From NCBI RefSeq assembly GCF_002321025.1, contig NZ_DCLL01000027.1, positions 1-64,000 of the forward strand: DNA of 64,000 nt, given 5' to 3'. This document shows, in pieces, positions 16,854 to 25,866 of this stretch. Each line of letters opens with the position of its first letter. Within the stretch, counting starts at the first letter, position 1. Position numbers and translations under genes: made by a program. The notes under the pieces were generated by a model. That model saw nothing but the letters and a program-made list of their open reading frames with translations, did no database searches and was not told where the DNA came from. The DNA is from Acinetobacter lwoffii (GTDB taxonomy: Bacteria; Pseudomonadota; Gammaproteobacteria; Pseudomonadales; Moraxellaceae).

Positions 16854-17258
16854 ATGGAACAGATCTTGTCACAATTGTTGAAACATATTGATGCGATCGC
16901 ACGCGAAAAAAACCGTGATGTGCTGTTTGTGCATTTTGATCATTATGTCCATCCAGATCGGGACACAAACTCGGTTCGCCAGATTTTGATCGGCTGGCTA
17001 GAGCAACAGGGCATTGTCTATATGCCGTGTTTAGGTGTGGATCAAACCGTCCATAGTGAAATCTACCTAGGTGGTCTTTATCTGGATGTACCTTTTGATC
17101 TGCATCATAAAACCTATCAAAAATTGAGTGGATATCTGGAAGATGAACAGGGCAATATGAAAATTAAAGGCATTCAGTTTTTTGTTTTATCTTTAGGACT
17201 AGCGTTGGAGCTTGAATCTGAGTGGGACAAGCTGGCTTGTAGTGGTTTACGTTGCTAA
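16854..17258 (+). CDS. Conserved hypothetical protein
   Basis: I do not recognise this 134-residue protein. It has no signal peptide or clear membrane helix and looks like a small soluble alpha/beta protein. Short segments of note are LFVHFDHYVHPDRDT, GWLEQQGI, GVDQTVHSEIYLGGLYLDVPFD and a C-terminal cysteine pair. Coding character is supported by its length, codon use like the neighbours and the terminator downstream. It is divergent from radA and convergent with the alanine symporter gene. Confidence 0.7.
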   Translation: MEQILSQLLKHIDAIAREKNRDVLFVHFDHYVHPDRDTNSVRQILIGWLEQQGIVYMPCLGVDQTVHSEIYLGGLYLDVPFDLHHKTYQKLSGYLEDEQGNMKIKGIQFFVLSLGLALELESEWDKLACSGLRC

Positions 17259-17292
17259 ATTTTCATGATGAAGAATGGAAAAGATGAAGCAT

Positions 17293-17319
17293 AAAAAGCC
17301 ACGATTAACGTGGCTTTTT
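17293..17319. terminator. Bidirectional terminator
   Basis: AAAAAGCCACG and CGTGGCTTTTT form a perfect 11-bp stem with flanking A and T runs. It lies between convergent genes and can serve both. Confidence 0.9.
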
Positions 17320-17356
17320 ACTATTTGAATTGAGTAGTTAAATAATAACTTATCAA

Positions 17357-18703
17357 TTAATAAAGTTCACCAGATTTACGTCTTGCAATGAAGTCTTTCG
17401 ACTCTTTGGCAATAACACCAGACAGAAGTAATAAGCCAATCAGGTTTGGAACCGCCATCAGGCCGTTGAAGGTGTCGGCAAATAGCCAGACCAGATCCAG
17501 TGTGGCCACACAGCCAATGAAAACTGTAGCAATGTAAATGATACGGTAAGGCAGTACGAATTTTTCACCGAGTAAATAGGTGGCACATTTTTCTCCGTAG
17601 TAGCTCCAGCCTAAAATGGTGGAATAGGCGAAGAAAATAATACCGAAAGTGACCACCCAACCACCGACACCCGGCAGCAGTTTGTCGAACACGCCGATAG
17701 TCAGTACCGCACCGGTTTGATCTCCGAATGAATTACCGGCCATGATATAACCCATCACCAGGACAATACCGGTAATTGAACAGACAATAATCGTATCAAT
17801 GAAGGTACCGGTCATGGATACCAAACCTTGACGGGCCGGATGATCGGTTTTTGCCGCTGCGGCAGCAATCGGCGCAGAACCCATGCCGGCTTCGTTGGAG
17901 AATACACCACGTGCCACACCATAACGAATCGCCGCACCAATCGCACCGCCCACTGCAGCTTCACCGGTAAATGCATAGGTGAAGATCATTTTTAGTGCCG
18001 GCACGACCAGTTCCAGATTATTAAAAATAATAATCAGACCGCCAGCCACATAACCCACCGCCATAATCGGCACGATCACAGAAGAAGCTTTGGAAATCGA
18101 TTTAATCCCGCCCAAAATCACCAGTGCTGAAAAGGCAGTGATAATGATCCCCGTCATCCAGGTTTCGATGCCCAGGCTGTTTTCAACCGCCAGTGCTACG
18201 GTATTGGATTGTACTGAACTGCCGATCCCAAAAGAAGCTAGTGTCCCGAACAAAGCGAAAATCAGTGCCAGCCATTTCCATTTCAGACCACGTTCGATGT
18301 AGTACATCGGACCACCCGACATTTCACCTTTTTCATTTTTGACTCGGTATTTGACTGCCAGAACACCTTCGCCATATTTGGTGGCCATACCAAACAGGGC
18401 GGTCATCCACATCCAGAACACGGCGCCCGGACCCCCGAGGACACAGGCAGTGGCTACGCCGGCAATGTTACCGGTACCAATCGTGGCAGAGAGTGCGGTC
18501 ATCAATGAAGCAAATTGGGAAATGTCCCCTGAATGGTCAGGGTGCTTGCCAAAGACCTGTTTAAAGGCTAAAGGCAACATGCGGAACTGCCAGAACAATA
18601 AACGGAAGGTGAGAAATATCCCGGTACCGACAATCAGTACCAGCATATAAGGGCCCCAGACCCAGCCGCTTAAAGTTTCCATTAAACTTTGTAAATTTTG
18701 CAT
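17357..18703 (-). CDS. Sodium:alanine/glycine symporter, AgcS family
   Basis: This 448-residue inner-membrane carrier has about ten to eleven helices. AgcS-family features include ALSATIGTGNIAGVATA near residue 75, GGPMYYIERGL, FSNEAGMGSAPIAAAAAKT and GWSYYGEKC. It probably imports alanine or glycine with sodium. It is divergent from a CycA-like permease across a 319-base control region, so the two may respond to the same amino acids. The specific substrate is inferred from the family. Confidence 0.93.
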   Translation of the reverse strand: MQNLQSLMETLSGWVWGPYMLVLIVGTGIFLTFRLLFWQFRMLPLAFKQVFGKHPDHSGDISQFASLMTALSATIGTGNIAGVATACVLGGPGAVFWMWMTALFGMATKYGEGVLAVKYRVKNEKGEMSGGPMYYIERGLKWKWLALIFALFGTLASFGIGSSVQSNTVALAVENSLGIETWMTGIIITAFSALVILGGIKSISKASSVIVPIMAVGYVAGGLIIIFNNLELVVPALKMIFTYAFTGEAAVGGAIGAAIRYGVARGVFSNEAGMGSAPIAAAAAKTDHPARQGLVSMTGTFIDTIIVCSITGIVLVMGYIMAGNSFGDQTGAVLTIGVFDKLLPGVGGWVVTFGIIFFAYSTILGWSYYGEKCATYLLGEKFVLPYRIIYIATVFIGCVATLDLVWLFADTFNGLMAVPNLIGLLLLSGVIAKESKDFIARRKSGELY

Positions 18704-19022
18704 AAAATTCTTCTTATTGATCCATGTCTGTGTAGTTCGAGGTATTGATTAAAAAGCAATTGCTATGCCAGATGCATTCATCCTGAATGCATAAATTGGC
18801 TGAATAGTGTTCTATTTTTTACACAGTTTTAAAAATTTGACAAGAAATTACTGGAATATCGCAGGTCAAAAATAAAGCAAAAATGTAACTGTAGAGCGAT
18901 ATAAGAAAAATAAATTAACTTCTTTAATTAATCAGGAAATACAAATGATGCAAATTTTATTTTTGTATTCAGCATTTTTTACGTTAATTTGTCGCGAGTA
19001 AAACTCAAAGTTGTAATTAATA
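18704..19022. promoter_or_regulatory. Divergent control region between two amino-acid transporter genes
   Basis: This AT-rich 319-base gap holds a perfect 9-bp inverted repeat ATGCATTCA-TCC-TGAATGCAT (18772-18792), a candidate operator or hairpin. It also has an 18-codon reading frame (18945-19001) preceded by AGGA, ending 21 bases before the cycA-like start. I could not assign clear -35/-10 elements. Confidence 0.4.
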
Positions 19023-20426
19023 ATGTCAGAAAAATATAACAATTCGTCGACAGAGCACGGTGAATTAAAGCGGAGTTTGTCCAATCGGCACCTACAGTTA
19101 ATTGCCATTGGGGGCGCCATTGGAACCGGCCTGTTTATGGGTTCGGGTAAAACCATCAGTCTCGCAGGTCCTTCGATTCTGGTGATCTATATGATCATCG
19201 GTTTTATGGTCTTTCTGGTGATGCGTGCATTGGGTGAACTGTTACTCTCCAACTTGCAATATAAATCTTTTATTGATTTTGCCACGGATCTGATCGGGCC
19301 ATGGGCCGGATACTTTGTTGGCTGGACCTACTGGCTGTGCTGGATTACCATCGGGATCGCAGATCTGTCAGCCATTATTTACTATCTGCAATTCTTCAAT
19401 AATGGCTTGCCTTTTAGCCCTGAAGAAGGCGTCATGATCAGTGTTGCCGCGATTGTGTTTATCATGGGCTTGAATCTGGTCACGGTAAAACTGTTTGGTG
19501 AAATGGAATTCTGGTTTGCCCTGGTCAAAATTATCGCCATTGTGGTGCTGATTGCCGTTGGCCTGTGGATGGTATTTACCGGCTTTGCCAATGATGCCGG
19601 TACGGTCGCATCCTTTAGTCATATCTGGGAGCATGGCGGTTTGTTCCCGACGGGGGCCATGGGCTTCCTGGCCGGTTTCCAGATTGCAATCTTTGCCTTT
19701 GTCGGGGTAGAGCTGGTGGGGACTACAGCAGCTGAAACCAAAGATCCGGAAAAGAACCTGCCAAAAGCGGTAAACTCTATTCCGATTCGTATCATTATTT
19801 TCTATGTATTGGCACTGCTCATTGTGATGTCAGTGACACCGTGGAACCAGATTGACCCGAATGTATCGCCGTTTGTAAACCTGTTCAGTCAGGCTGGCAT
19901 TGCAGCGGCTGCGATCATCATGAACCTGGTGGTGTTGTCCTCGGTGATGTCATCGATGAACAGTGGCGTATTTTCGACCAGCCGTATGCTGTTTGGCCTG
20001 TCGCGTGAAGAGCAGGCACCGGTTGCCTTTGGTCGCTTGAACCGTCGCGCAGTGCCTGCAAATGCTCTGTATTTTTCTGCCGTGTGTTTGTTGCTGGGTG
20101 CAGCACTTCAGTATTTTGTTCCTGATACTGTTCGGGCCTTTACCTTGGCCACGACTTTATCCACGATTCTGTTTATTTGTGTCTGGATTATCATTATCTG
20201 GAGCTATATCGTGTATTACAAAACACGTCCAGAGCTGCATGCCAAATCAACCTTTAAGCTGCCAGGTGGATTGGTGACCTGTTGGATCGTGATTATCTTC
20301 TTCCTGAGCATGATCGTGGTCTTAGCGCTGGAAGAGGATACTCGCCAGGCACTGATGATCAGTCCGATCTGGTTTATCCTGCTAATCATTGGCTATTTTG
20401 GTTTCTATAAACAGAAACATAAATAA
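19023..20426 (+). CDS. Amino-acid permease of the CycA/AroP type (D-serine/D-alanine/glycine transporter-like)
   Basis: This 467-residue APC-superfamily permease has 12 predicted helices. The first helix has IAIGGAIGTGLFMGSG, the family's substrate-binding motif. GWTYWLCWITIGIADLSA and VELVGTTAAETKDPEKNLPKA follow, the latter typical of this subgroup. The closest pattern I know is CycA, which imports D-alanine, D-serine and glycine by proton symport. The exact substrate is not proven by sequence. The ribosome site at the ATG is weak. A strong terminator follows. Confidence 0.9.
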   Translation: MSEKYNNSSTEHGELKRSLSNRHLQLIAIGGAIGTGLFMGSGKTISLAGPSILVIYMIIGFMVFLVMRALGELLLSNLQYKSFIDFATDLIGPWAGYFVGWTYWLCWITIGIADLSAIIYYLQFFNNGLPFSPEEGVMISVAAIVFIMGLNLVTVKLFGEMEFWFALVKIIAIVVLIAVGLWMVFTGFANDAGTVASFSHIWEHGGLFPTGAMGFLAGFQIAIFAFVGVELVGTTAAETKDPEKNLPKAVNSIPIRIIIFYVLALLIVMSVTPWNQIDPNVSPFVNLFSQAGIAAAAIIMNLVVLSSVMSSMNSGVFSTSRMLFGLSREEQAPVAFGRLNRRAVPANALYFSAVCLLLGAALQYFVPDTVRAFTLATTLSTILFICVWIIIIWSYIVYYKTRPELHAKSTFKLPGGLVTCWIVIIFFLSMIVVLALEEDTRQALMISPIWFILLIIGYFGFYKQKHK

Positions 20427-20440
20427 ACCTTATCAATAAA

Positions 20441-20470
20441 AACGTCAGCGATCTGCTGGCGTTTTTTTTT
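20441..20470 (+). terminator. Terminator after the cycA-like gene
   Basis: AACGTCAGC-GATCT-GCTGGCGTT forms a stem with one wobble pair, followed by a run of ten T bases. Confidence 0.92.
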
Positions 20471-20558
20471 GTCTAAAGATACTCTCTAGCGTTTAACGCT
20501 TGGGTCATGCCGAATGATCGCGTTATACTTCATCGAAACTATTACATTAGGTGGTCAG

Positions 20559-20792
20559 ATGCGCCAAGTCATTTGCTACATCAGTATCTTAGCGACAGGT
20601 CTTGTTCTTGCAGGTTGTGGACAATCAGGTGCTTTGCACTTGCCGAATGATCCGAATTACGACAAGCGTGCCAAGTATCTGTTATACAAAAATACTGAAA
20701 CTGAGCCTAAAGCGTCCGATGAAAAACGCGAGGTACCCGTGCAACAACAGTTTGCTGCACCTACAGATTCAGACGTTAAAACCACACCATAA
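20559..20792 (+). CDS. lptM: LptM-like small lipoprotein
   Basis: This 77-residue lipoprotein has a signal peptide with lipobox LAGC (cysteine about residue 20), followed by GQSGALHLPND. That matches the C-G-Q-x-G-x-L-x-LP signature of LptM (YifL/LppL). In E. coli LptM helps mature the LptD/LptE LPS translocon in the outer membrane. The ATG at 20559 is preferred because AGGTGG precedes it; an upstream in-frame ATG at 20514 would spoil the signal peptide. lysA follows after 24 bases, the same order as lppL-lysA in Pseudomonas. Confidence 0.85.
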   Translation: MRQVICYISILATGLVLAGCGQSGALHLPNDPNYDKRAKYLLYKNTETEPKASDEKREVPVQQQFAAPTDSDVKTTP

Positions 20793-20816
20793 CGCTTTCA
20801 CAGAAAGGATACCTTC

Positions 20817-22061
20817 ATGAGTTTCACCCGCATTAATGGGGTATTGCACGCTGAGCAATGTTCATTACAACAGCTCGCGGAGCAATTCGGCACACCACTC
20901 TATGTTTATTCTAAAGCCACTTTGGAAAAGCATTTTTTAGATATGGATCGTGCTTTTGATTTTATCGACCATCAAATCTGTTTTGCGGTAAAGTCCAACT
21001 CTAATCTTGCGGTATTGAATGTATTGGCCAAACAGGGTGCCGGTTTTGATATTGTGACCGGCGGTGAATTGGCGCGTGTGCTGAAAGCCGGTGGTGATGC
21101 ATCAAAAATCGTATTTTCGGGTCTGGGTAAATCTGAAGCGGATATCAAAAAAGCGTTGGAAGTCGGGATTGCCTGTTTCAACGTGGAATCTTATGCCGAG
21201 CTGGATCGTATCCAGAAGGTTGCGGCTGAATTAAATATCAAAGCGCCGATTTCATTACGTGTGAATCCTGATGTCGATGCAAAAACCCATCCTTATATTT
21301 CAACCGGCTTAAAAGAAAATAAATTCGGTATTCCGTCTGATAGCGTGTTTGAAACTTATCAATATGCAGCGTCATTGCCAAATCTGGATGTGGTTGGGAT
21401 TGACTGCCATATCGGTTCACAGCTGACTGAAACCCAGCCATTTGTGGATGCACTGGATCGTGTCATTGTGATGATCGACCAGTTAAAAGAGCTGGGCATT
21501 CACCTCAAACACATCGATATCGGCGGTGGTCTGGGTGTGACGTATAAAGATGAAACCCCGCCGTCGGTTGAAGAATATGCCAATGCGCTACGTCCAGCTT
21601 TAGAAAAATTGGGCTTGAAAGTGTATATGGAACCGGGACGTAGTATCTCTGCCAATGCAGGTGTGCTGCTGACTAAAGTGGATCTATTAAAACCAACGAA
21701 TCACCGTAATTTCGCGATTATTGATGCTGCGATGAATGACCTGATTCGTCCTGCTTTATATGAAGCATGGATGGACATTCAATCTGTTACACCTCGTACC
21801 GATGTCGAAACGAAAGAATGGGATGTCGTGGGCGCAATTTGTGAAACTGGTGATTTCCTGGGTAAAGAGCGCGAGCTTGCGATCAAGGAAAATGATGTGC
21901 TGGCTGTGCTGGGCGCGGGTGCATACGGTTTTGTGATGAGCTCAAACTACAACAGCCGTGGTCGTGCTGCTGAAGTAATGGTCGATGCTGATCAGGCACA
22001 TTTGATTCGTGAACGTGAGACGATTGAATCACTTTGGGAACGTGAGCGTTTATTGCCTTAA
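20817..22061 (+). CDS. lysA: Diaminopimelate decarboxylase
   Basis: This 414-residue PLP enzyme converts meso-diaminopimelate to L-lysine. The PLP lysine is in CFAVKSNSN near residue 60. Other fold-III motifs are HIGSQLTE, the glycine loop IGGGLGV, EPGRSI and CETGDFLGKER with the catalytic cysteine near the C-terminus. AGGATACC precedes the ATG. It is second in the lptM-lysA-dapF set. Confidence 0.97.
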   Translation: MSFTRINGVLHAEQCSLQQLAEQFGTPLYVYSKATLEKHFLDMDRAFDFIDHQICFAVKSNSNLAVLNVLAKQGAGFDIVTGGELARVLKAGGDASKIVFSGLGKSEADIKKALEVGIACFNVESYAELDRIQKVAAELNIKAPISLRVNPDVDAKTHPYISTGLKENKFGIPSDSVFETYQYAASLPNLDVVGIDCHIGSQLTETQPFVDALDRVIVMIDQLKELGIHLKHIDIGGGLGVTYKDETPPSVEEYANALRPALEKLGLKVYMEPGRSISANAGVLLTKVDLLKPTNHRNFAIIDAAMNDLIRPALYEAWMDIQSVTPRTDVETKEWDVVGAICETGDFLGKERELAIKENDVLAVLGAGAYGFVMSSNYNSRGRAAEVMVDADQAHLIRERETIESLWERERLLP

Positions 22062-22073
22062 GGATAAATCAGG

Positions 22074-22919
22074 ATGTTATTAGAATTTACCAAGATGCAT
22101 GGTCTGGGCAATGACTTTATGGTGGTTGACCTGATCAGCCAGCGTGCTTATTTAGACACTTTGACCATTCAGCGTTTGGCCAATCGTAACTTCGGCATTG
22201 GTTTTGATCAACTCTTGGTGGTTGAGCCACCCGATGTCCCAAGTGCAGACTTTAAATATCGGATTTTTAATGCCGATGGTTCAGAAGTGGAACAATGTGG
22301 CAATGGCGTGCGCTGTTTTGCCAAATTTGTACATGATCGTCAGCTCACGACCAAAACCAAAATCAAGGTACAAACCAAATCTGGTATTGTAGAGCCGGAA
22401 TTGGGTGCGAATGGTTGGGTACGGGTCAATATGGGTTATCCAAAATTTTTGCCTCAGGAAATTCCATTTGTAGCTGATGCGCCGGAGAGCCTGTATGACA
22501 TCGATCTTGCTGGCGGTGAAAAGCTGACCATTGATGTGGTCAATATGGGGAATCCACATGCCGTGACAATCGTACCGGATGTGATTGCTGCCGATGTCGC
22601 ACGTATTGGTCCACAAGTTGAATCACATGCGCGCTTCCCGGCACGAGTCAATGCTGGCTTTATGCAGATTATTGATGAAAAACATGCGCGTTTACGCGTA
22701 TATGAGCGTGGTGTGGGCGAGACCTTGGCTTGTGGTACAGGTGCCTGTGCTGCCGCAATTTCAGGTATGCGCCGTGGTCTGCTTTCGAGTAAAGTTGAAG
22801 TTGAGCTGGCAGGCGGCAAGTTGCAAATTGAGTGGAAAGAAGGTGATGTGGTCTGGATGACTGGACCAACGGCGACCGTATATGAAGGGCGTCTGGATTT
22901 ACGTTATTTCCAGGGTTAA
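22074..22919 (+). CDS. dapF: Diaminopimelate epimerase
   Basis: This 281-residue PLP-independent epimerase interconverts LL- and meso-diaminopimelate for peptidoglycan and lysine synthesis. It opens with FTKMHGLGNDFMVVD. The two catalytic cysteines lie in EQCGNGVRCFAKF and LACGTGACAA, which is complete for the family. It starts 12 bases after lysA with AGGA upstream and ends before a strong terminator. Confidence 0.98.
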   Translation: MLLEFTKMHGLGNDFMVVDLISQRAYLDTLTIQRLANRNFGIGFDQLLVVEPPDVPSADFKYRIFNADGSEVEQCGNGVRCFAKFVHDRQLTTKTKIKVQTKSGIVEPELGANGWVRVNMGYPKFLPQEIPFVADAPESLYDIDLAGGEKLTIDVVNMGNPHAVTIVPDVIAADVARIGPQVESHARFPARVNAGFMQIIDEKHARLRVYERGVGETLACGTGACAAAISGMRRGLLSSKVEVELAGGKLQIEWKEGDVVWMTGPTATVYEGRLDLRYFQG

Positions 22920-22936
22920 GCTTGGTTCCGCTTGAG

Positions 22937-22970
22937 AAAAAAGCACTGTCTGATCGATGGTGCTTTTTTT
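22937..22970 (+). terminator. Terminator after dapF
   Basis: AAAAAAGCAC and GTGCTTTTTT pair across a 13-base loop, followed by more T bases. Confidence 0.9.
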
Positions 22971-23006
22971 ATGCTAGGATGGGAAAAACCGTAGAATTTG
23001 AATGAG

Positions 23007-23612
23007 ATGAATACGCTTGTTTTCCTGCCGGGTGCTTCAGGAAGCCAGCACTTTTGGCAGCCATTAAGGGCAGCATTAACCAAATATCCAGATCAGCAAG
23101 TCATTGCCTATCCGGGCTTTGATGGCGTAGTACCAAATTTGGCCATTCAAAACCTGTATGATCTGCAAGAATTCGTGAAAGAAAAAATTGAGGATGATTC
23201 CATTCTGATTGCCCAGTCTATGGGCGGTGTCTTGGCCGTTGGGTTGGCACTTAAGCATCCACAGAAAGTCAAAGGGCTGGTATTGTTGGCGACATCTGGT
23301 GGTCTGAATTTAAAAACTTTTCATTGTGCAGACTGGCGAACAGATTATCGTGAACATTTTAAAACAGCACCGGACTGGTTTGTACAAGACCAAACTGAAT
23401 TTAGCCGCATTCAGCTTGAAAGTCTTGACATTCCGATCTTACTGATCTGGGGCGATCATGATCCTTTAAGTACTGTTCAGCTTGGACAATACTTGGCAGG
23501 AATTTTTAAAAATGCAAAATTGCATATTATCCAAGGTGGAGATCATTTCTTTGCCAATTCTCATGCAAATCAGGTTGCAATGCTGATTCAAGATTATTTG
23601 GAGCAACTCTAA
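23007..23612 (+). CDS. Alpha/beta-hydrolase fold protein upstream of xerC
   Basis: This 201-residue hydrolase begins with LVFLPGASGSQHFWQPL, an oxyanion-hole-type strand. It has the nucleophile elbow AQSMGG, an acid in WGDHDPLS and a histidine in GGDHFF, so the triad appears complete. The substrate is unknown. I use the ATG at 23007; a TTG three codons earlier is in frame. The stop codon abuts the xerC start (TAAATG), so the two are probably translationally coupled. Confidence 0.85.
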   Translation: MNTLVFLPGASGSQHFWQPLRAALTKYPDQQVIAYPGFDGVVPNLAIQNLYDLQEFVKEKIEDDSILIAQSMGGVLAVGLALKHPQKVKGLVLLATSGGLNLKTFHCADWRTDYREHFKTAPDWFVQDQTEFSRIQLESLDIPILLIWGDHDPLSTVQLGQYLAGIFKNAKLHIIQGGDHFFANSHANQVAMLIQDYLEQL

Positions 23613-24548
23613 ATGGAGCAAGCAGTGATTGTCCCACCTCAACTCTTGCTTAACATGTGGCTGAAAGAACGTGAAATTCAAAACCAGTCCAAACATACCT
23701 TGCAAGCCTATGAACGTGATGTCTCAGATTTTTTAGAGTTTTGCCAGCGTGAGCAGCTCAATTTAAACGATGTAGAAGCCACCGATTTACGCCAGTTTCT
23801 GGCTGAAAAAGTGGAACAGCATCAGCTCAGTCCTAGCAGCCTGCAACGTATGCTTTCGGCTATTCGTCAGTTTATGAAATGGGCCGAGCAGGCTCAGCAT
23901 ATGGCTTTTAATCCGGCGGATGATTTTCAGTTAAAACGTCAATCGCGTCCTTTGCCGGGCATGGTGGATATTGAAACCGTCAACCAAATTATTGATCAGC
24001 CTGCGCCTGAAAATGAAATACAACAGCAAATGTGGCTCCGGGACAAAGCGATGTTAGAATTGCTTTATTCCAGTGGGCTGCGTCTGGCAGAACTGCAAAG
24101 CCTGAGAATTAAAGATATTGATTTCAACCGGCAGTTATTACGCATTACTGGTAAAGGCAATAAAACCCGGATAGTGCCTTTCGGTTCCAAGGCCAAAGAC
24201 AGCGTGATGGCTTGGTTGCAAGTCTATCCCTTATGGAATGGCGATTTTGTACCGGAGGCGAATGTATTTATTACCCAGAAAGGCAATCCACTCGGTGCAC
24301 GACAAATTGAAAATCGGGTCAAGTTTCAGGCGCAGCGCGCAGGCGTGAATGTAGATTTACATCCGCATTTGTTAAGACATTGTTTTGCGAGTCACATGTT
24401 ATCGAATAGCCGGGACTTACGAGCCGTGCAGGAAATGCTGGGACACAGTAATTTAACCACCACGCAAATTTATACCCATGTTGATTTTGACCATCTGGCC
24501 CAGATTTATGATCAGGCCCATCCGCGTGCGCAGCATAAAGAAGATTGA
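23613..24548 (+). CDS. xerC: Tyrosine recombinase XerC
   Basis: This 311-residue recombinase resolves chromosome dimers at dif together with XerD. An N-terminal SAM-like core-binding domain (about 10-100) precedes the catalytic domain. The R-K-H-R-H-Y set is visible in SSGLRLAEL, TGKGNKTR, HPHLLRHCFASHML and LGHSNLTTTQIYTHV. Length and position after dapF agree with xerC rather than xerD. It is not a mobile-element integrase: the setting is core genes with conserved order. Confidence 0.95.
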   Translation: MEQAVIVPPQLLLNMWLKEREIQNQSKHTLQAYERDVSDFLEFCQREQLNLNDVEATDLRQFLAEKVEQHQLSPSSLQRMLSAIRQFMKWAEQAQHMAFNPADDFQLKRQSRPLPGMVDIETVNQIIDQPAPENEIQQQMWLRDKAMLELLYSSGLRLAELQSLRIKDIDFNRQLLRITGKGNKTRIVPFGSKAKDSVMAWLQVYPLWNGDFVPEANVFITQKGNPLGARQIENRVKFQAQRAGVNVDLHPHLLRHCFASHMLSNSRDLRAVQEMLGHSNLTTTQIYTHVDFDHLAQIYDQAHPRAQHKED

Positions 24549-24740
24549 TCATGTGTCCAGTTTTAAAGAATAAAAATCATGAAAATTGTATTTTTGGCAC
24601 AAAACTTTCATATATAAACCTTAAAATGGAATTGAACTGAACATTGGCGTTCGGGTAAGCATTTCACTATTGTCTTATTCGTTAAATGCGCCATTTCAGG
24701 TATAACAATAAATACTATTTAATATTTAAAATGAAATATT

Positions 24741-24758
24741 GCTGAGCAGCGTCTCAGC
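24741..24758 (+). other. Stem-loop upstream of a strong Shine-Dalgarno sequence
   Basis: GCTGAG-CAGCGT-CTCAGC forms a 6-bp hairpin 13 bases before the GGGAGGTGA ribosome site of the following gene. It has no T run, so a leader or mRNA-stability role is more likely than termination. Confidence 0.4.
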
Positions 24759-24779
24759 ATTTGACCGATGGGAGGTGAC

Positions 24780-25163
24780 ATGGACACACTGGTAATTGCA
24801 GATATAGAGCAAAAATATGCACAGTTAAGTGAAGCTCAAAAAGAAATGTTTGCGGGTTATGGTCTGCGACAAATCAAGCATTTTGTGGAAATTAGCTTGC
24901 CCAATCTTGAAGCGACCTTACCTGAAGGCGCCATCATTCAAGGGATTAATGCCGATGGAAAAGTTCAGGCCTTTAATGCGGCGACTGGACAATACTATTT
25001 ATGGATTTCTGATTTGCAATGGCAATTGTCGAATCGTGCGACCCAGGCAGTGGATTTAAAAGAAGATGCGATTGCAATTTGGCAAATTTTTGAATTGGCA
25101 GACTATGAGCTGGTAGATTTAAGCCATGTACATCGTGATTTTTTAGCACAAGAAACTGAGTAA
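24780..25163 (+). CDS. Conserved hypothetical protein
   Basis: I do not recognise this 127-residue protein. It is acidic and soluble, with no signal peptide. It looks helical at the N-terminus (YAQLSEAQKEMF), followed by a beta-rich middle (INADGKVQAFNAATGQYYLW). The start is well fixed: GGAGGTGA, near-perfect Shine-Dalgarno, stands 2 bases before the ATG at 24780. An ATG at 24768 has none. Strong translation is therefore expected. A terminator-type hairpin follows 65 bases after the stop. Confidence 0.75.
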   Translation: MDTLVIADIEQKYAQLSEAQKEMFAGYGLRQIKHFVEISLPNLEATLPEGAIIQGINADGKVQAFNAATGQYYLWISDLQWQLSNRATQAVDLKEDAIAIWQIFELADYELVDLSHVHRDFLAQETE

Positions 25164-25228
25164 ATTCTGAAGTATCCACACAGCATAATAATAAGATTCA
25201 GTCCTGTGGTTTGGCTTTGTTCACGAGG

Positions 25229-25260
25229 AAAAGGTTGTCTTCTATAGGCAACCTTTTCTT
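25229..25260 (+). terminator. Terminator between convergent genes
   Basis: AAAAGGTTG and CAACCTTTT pair across an 11-base loop. Flanking A and T runs permit function on both strands. Confidence 0.75.
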
Positions 25261-25371
25261 ATAGTAGAACTTGTAATCTATGCGCTTGCAGCACAGGTTA
25301 TGGTTTAAGCAAGCTACCATTATGCAAATCTTAAATTAAGAACATAGCGTCGTTGTCTAAAATCAGTTTGC

Positions 25372-25866
25372 CTATAAATCTTCTAAAGGCAGCTGGAAAC
25401 TCTGTTTAATAATCTGGCTGGGTAAATCCGTTTTGACACTGGTAATACCATTTTTTTTGGTCAGATGGGTCGACTGGAATTTGCGATAACTTTCCAGATC
25501 AGGCACCACGACTTTCAACATGGCATCGCTCTCTCCCAAAATAATGTAGCACTCCATCACTTGCGGCAATTCTTTCATCGCCTCAATAAAGGTATCAATG
25601 GTTTCGGCATCCTGACCGACTAACCAGATGCGTGAAAATAAAATCAGCTGAAAACCAATTTTTTGTTGGTCGACAATAGTCGTGTAATTCTGAATCACGC
25701 CTGCATCTTCCAGTAATTTTACCCGGCGTAAACAGGATGAAGGTGAAAGTCCGATTTCACGTGCCAGATCATTATTCTGAATACGGCCATTGGACTGTAA
25801 ATGTCGAATGATATTTTTATCAATTCGATCAAGTTTTACCCGCACAGACTTGGTGGATATTTTCAT
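25372..25866 (-). CDS. Lrp/AsnC-family transcriptional regulator
   Basis: This 164-residue regulator has an N-terminal winged helix-turn-helix (about 13-65, with LDRIDKNIIRHLQSNGR and LAREIGLSPSSCLRRVKLLE). A C-terminal RAM ligand-binding and oligomerisation domain follows (VMECYIILGESDAMLKVVVPD). It is divergent from a LysE-type exporter, the classical arrangement in which the regulator senses an amino acid and switches on its exporter. The shared 112-base gap contains several inverted repeats that may be its binding sites. The effector amino acid is unknown. Confidence 0.93.
   Translation of the reverse strand: MKISTKSVRVKLDRIDKNIIRHLQSNGRIQNNDLAREIGLSPSSCLRRVKLLEDAGVIQNYTTIVDQQKIGFQLILFSRIWLVGQDAETIDTFIEAMKELPQVMECYIILGESDAMLKVVVPDLESYRKFQSTHLTKKNGITSVKTDLPSQIIKQSFQLPLEDL

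Noticed and set aside
23613..24548. Tyrosine recombinase as a sign of an integrated element
   Set aside because: It is XerC by length, motifs and position after dapF; no attachment repeats or cargo genes are nearby.
25451..25458. A8 run inside the Lrp-type regulator as a slippage site
   Set aside because: Eight bases is short for efficient slippage, and the AAA-AAA-AAT codons fit the conserved protein; the A10 tract in the Tim44-like gene is a much better candidate.
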